Of a stretch of 64,000 bases of DNA, positions 62,801 through 64,000 are shown one piece after another. The stretch lies in the NCBI RefSeq assembly GCF_001679725.1, contig NZ_CP016282.1, forward strand, positions 3,782,001 to 3,846,000, read 5' to 3'. The DNA is from Cryobacterium arcticum (GTDB lineage Bacteria > Actinomycetota > Actinomycetes > Actinomycetales > Microbacteriaceae). Below the pieces are notes generated by a model that had not been told where the DNA came from, made no database searches, and worked only from the letters and a program-made list of their open reading frames with translations. Position numbers and translations under genes: made by a program. The stretch's first letter is position 1, and each line of letters starts with the position of its first letter.

Positions 62801-63991
62801 CAGGCGCGGGCCGGCACCGGAGTACATCTTGGAGCCCACGACGGAGACGGCGTAGACCGGACCGTCGTAGTTCAGCTCCGCGTTCCAATCGGCGGGGTTG
62901 CCTTCCTCGGCGGCCGAGGTGTTGCCGCGGCCGTAGTTGTGGTCGTGGCCCTGCAGCACGAGGTCCACGTTGTTCGCCTCGAACAACGGCACCCACGCCT
63001 CGCGGATGGCGCGGTTGTTGCGTCCCTCGTCGAGGGAGAACACCGGGTGGTGGAAGAAGACCACGGTCCACTTGTTCGGGTTGGTCTCGAGGGTCTCCTT
63101 GAGCCACTGCGTCTGCACGGCCAGGGCGGATGCCTCGGTGACGTTGCTGTTCAGGGAGATGAACCGCACGCCCTGGTAGTCGCTGTAGTACACGGTGCCG
63201 TCCAGCAGCGCCGAGACCTCCGGCGCCGTCGGGCCGTTGTCGGGGTACTCGAACTGCGCCTGCCACTGGCGGGAGAGTTCCTCGCCGCTGTACTCGTGGT
63301 TGCCGGCCGCCGACAGGAAGTTCTGGGTGCCGAAATTGTAGCCGGCCGCGTCGAACACCTCGCCCCACTGGGCGTCGTTGTTGGCGTCGTCGATCAGGTC
63401 ACCGGCCTGCAGCACGATCTTGGCATCCGGTCGGTCGCGGAAGGCGTTGCGGATGACCCGGGACGCGTCGGACTTGATGCCGTTCTGCACGTCGCCGAGG
63501 TAGATGAAGGAGAAGTCCTCCGCGGTTGCGGCGGCGGTGGTGAAGTGCTGCCACTCGCTGAAGTTGGTGCCGTCGCCGACCCGGTACTGGTACTGGGTGG
63601 CCTCGCTCAGGCCGGTGAAGTTGACGGTGTGGAAGGACTCCTCCCAGCCCTCCTCCGTGGTGACCTTCTCGGTGTCGGTGGACTTCACCACGGTGTAGTC
63701 GATTCGGTACGGCTCGGCCGTGGCCACCCGGATCTGGGCCTGCGCGGTGGTGACGTCGGTGCTGGTGCGCCAGGTCACCGCCTGCGAGGTGGCCAGGTCG
63801 GCTGCCGGCGTGAGCACGATCCGGTCGGGGATGCGTGACGGCCCGTGCTGCACGATCGGGGTGACCGTGGCGGCGGATGCGGGTGCGGTAACACCAACGA
63901 TGGGCGCGAGCAGGGCACCCGCCACGGTCGCCACCGTGAGCGCGGCGATCAGGCCGCGCCTCCGGGTGCGCCGGGAGGACGAATTCGCCAT
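59816..63991 (-). CDS. Secreted purple acid phosphatase-like protein with three propeller-like repeats
   Basis: A 1391-residue exported protein. The signal peptide has a possible twin-arginine motif (TRRRGLIA) and an APASA cleavage site. A fibronectin-like PAP domain (about 50-150) precedes a calcineurin-like phosphoesterase with metal motifs GDVQNG, GDLIDD, GNHEYS, HHP and GHDHNYGR. Three repeats of lactonase/NHL-like beta-propeller character follow; the first two are near-identical, the third divergent and joined by a (Thr-Asp-Pro)n linker. No sortase signal is present. It may release phosphate from organic esters while the repeats bind a polymer. Confidence 0.88.
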   Translation of the reverse strand: MANSSSRRTRRRGLIAALTVATVAGALLAPIVGVTAPASAATVTPIVQHGPSRIPDRIVLTPAADLATSQAVTWRTSTDVTTAQAQIRVATAEPYRIDYTVVKSTDTEKVTTEEGWEESFHTVNFTGLSEATQYQYRVGDGTNFSEWQHFTTAAATAEDFSFIYLGDVQNGIKSDASRVIRNAFRDRPDAKIVLQAGDLIDDANNDAQWGEVFDAAGYNFGTQNFLSAAGNHEYSGEELSRQWQAQFEYPDNGPTAPEVSALLDGTVYYSDYQGVRFISLNSNVTEASALAVQTQWLKETLETNPNKWTVVFFHHPVFSLDEGRNNRAIREAWVPLFEANNVDLVLQGHDHNYGRGNTSAAEEGNPADWNAELNYDGPVYAVSVVGSKMYSGAGPRLWTENGATLKKLGGGIELYQLIDVSGDELRYESRTADGEYYDGLTIVKNDAGKAVTDDTAPQVIDPGTGQPCLGCNPNPDPGTDPTDPGEPVASVDYTVVGGLDSVNKTNAKLPAGSAFSQEKDRLYLGDQNGRTIFELDADTDEVTRQMTLPENIRDLGIDDANELLYVGQQNRNWVVVSIADATFGQIVRGPFPFIESNRSIDVDPVRGYVYGAIPSRGIEVLDAVTGESVGVIDGTADSYYVAADPANGIVSTVYFSDVPDAVNIEAFDVDNGFVSLWEKTSRASPRQLDADSTNGLLYVGYTGTAAGSGGFSVHDPKTGALLGDFADPSYGKDGYGISVDEETQRVFVSNRDFRLNPPGSELDAMAVTISERVLDETLDFTQVASLDSVNKTNAKLPAGSAFSQEKDRLYLGDQNGRTIFELDADTDEVTRQMTLPENIRDLGIDDANELLYVGQQNRNWVVVSIADATFGQIVRGPFPFIESNRSIDVDPVRGYVYGAIPSRGIEVLDAVTGESVGVIDGTADSYYVAADPANGIVSTVYFSDVPDAVNIEAFDVDNGFVSLWEKTSRASPRQLDADSTNGLLYVGYTGTGAGSGGFSVHDPKTGELLVDKADPAFGKDGYGISVDEETQRVFVSNRDFRLNPPGSELDAVAVTVSQRVGAATPTDPTDPTDPTDPTDPTDPTDPTDPTDPTDPTDPTEPGAPSGLDYTPVALTAIASAAANPDADTKPVGSVVDPDTGHLFVGNEQRPARVLEIDPVTDTVVATHLIPGGTAEGVRDVAIDTAKDELYVAYGAAWAVVKLSDDSVVRGPFAFSGNVRGLDVDLANGRVFGTTRGTGFDVMDASTGALIQTVTTDGANWRSHGIAWDPVAQRVYVSNSDVSGATASVRVYDPATFTVEAEVLTSAAPDLRSVAVDPIAKRLYLGHQSDAFDASGVLVLSSTDLTTIKDYPKTAYGNKVYGVSVDAAKGVVYVSARDRFPTGLIALHRSEK
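60695..60801. repeat. 9-bp tandem repeat encoding a Thr-Asp-Pro linker
   Basis: Units like GGGTCCGTC and GGATCGGTC repeat with a 9-bp period and encode about eleven TDP triplets between propeller repeats two and three of the phosphatase. Confidence 0.9.
60814..61639 (-). repeat. Internal tandem duplication, C-terminal copy
   Basis: This 826-bp block matches 61675-62500 almost base for base, with a period of 861 bp (287 codons). Long stretches are identical, including synonymous positions, so the duplication is recent or kept alike by gene conversion. Confidence 0.9.
61675..62500 (-). repeat. Internal tandem duplication, N-terminal copy
   Basis: The partner of 60814-61639. Both copies begin LDSVNKTNAKLPAGSAFSQE and end near a VTI/VSxRV segment. 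The junction between copies encodes ERVLDETLDFTQVAS. Confidence 0.9.
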
Positions 63992-64000
63992 GGGATGACG

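Overview
The window is high-GC, densely coded, mostly complete chromosomal DNA from an actinobacterium. Several features point to the Microbacteriaceae (Cryobacterium/Leifsonia-like), an inference that rests on gene content rather than on any marker gene: a DUF6421 protein, a DUF222/HNH (13E12-type) protein, ROK regulators, a HAIR-controlled clpB, many ATGA/GTGA stop-start overlaps, and genes that seem to start without a leader behind a TAnnnT box. I saw no rRNA, tRNA, CRISPR array, prophage or insertion sequence.

Positions 1-14100 hold two sugar loci. The first (236-7265) is an amino-sugar or chitobiose-type unit: a ROK repressor, a lipoprotein binding protein, two MalF/MalG-type permeases and a GH3 N-acetylglucosaminidase on the minus strand, facing a ROK sugar kinase. 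The second (7380-14068) resembles the rhizobial frcBCAK fructose/ribose uptake operon, with two tandem D-tagatose/D-allulose 3-epimerase family genes inserted before the kinase and a divergent ROK repressor.

Positions 14100-35700 hold mixed housekeeping and regulatory genes: a GAP/SfLAP membrane protein, a duplicated-domain lipoprotein, DUF6421 plus an SDR, a TetR/quinone oxidoreductase pair with matched operators, a TetR/MMPL exporter unit, a NarL-type two-component system, the DUF222/HNH protein, GrpB, a universal stress protein, a Nat-type ABC exporter, methylthioribose kinase, a threonine aldolase-like enzyme, an acyl-CoA ligase and a nitroreductase.

Positions 35700-49000 hold a zinc alcohol dehydrogenase, a histidine kinase broken by one in-frame TGA, a ClpB lacking its N-domain behind a perfect HAIR operator, umuDC, a MhqD/MhqO-like hydrolase and VOC dioxygenase pair, an SDR, and tatA-tatC-tatB followed by an apparent Tat-exported intradiol dioxygenase. 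Two copies of a 61-bp palindromic intergenic element occur here.

Positions 49100-64000 hold a sulfur-source unit (flavin monooxygenase, metN, metI, metQ, with two small Cys-containing ORFs). Divergent from it is an amine-degradation operon: aldehyde dehydrogenase, copper amine oxidase, stress protein and amino acid/amine permease. The window ends with a 1391-residue secreted purple-acid-phosphatase-like protein carrying a recent 861-bp internal duplication.
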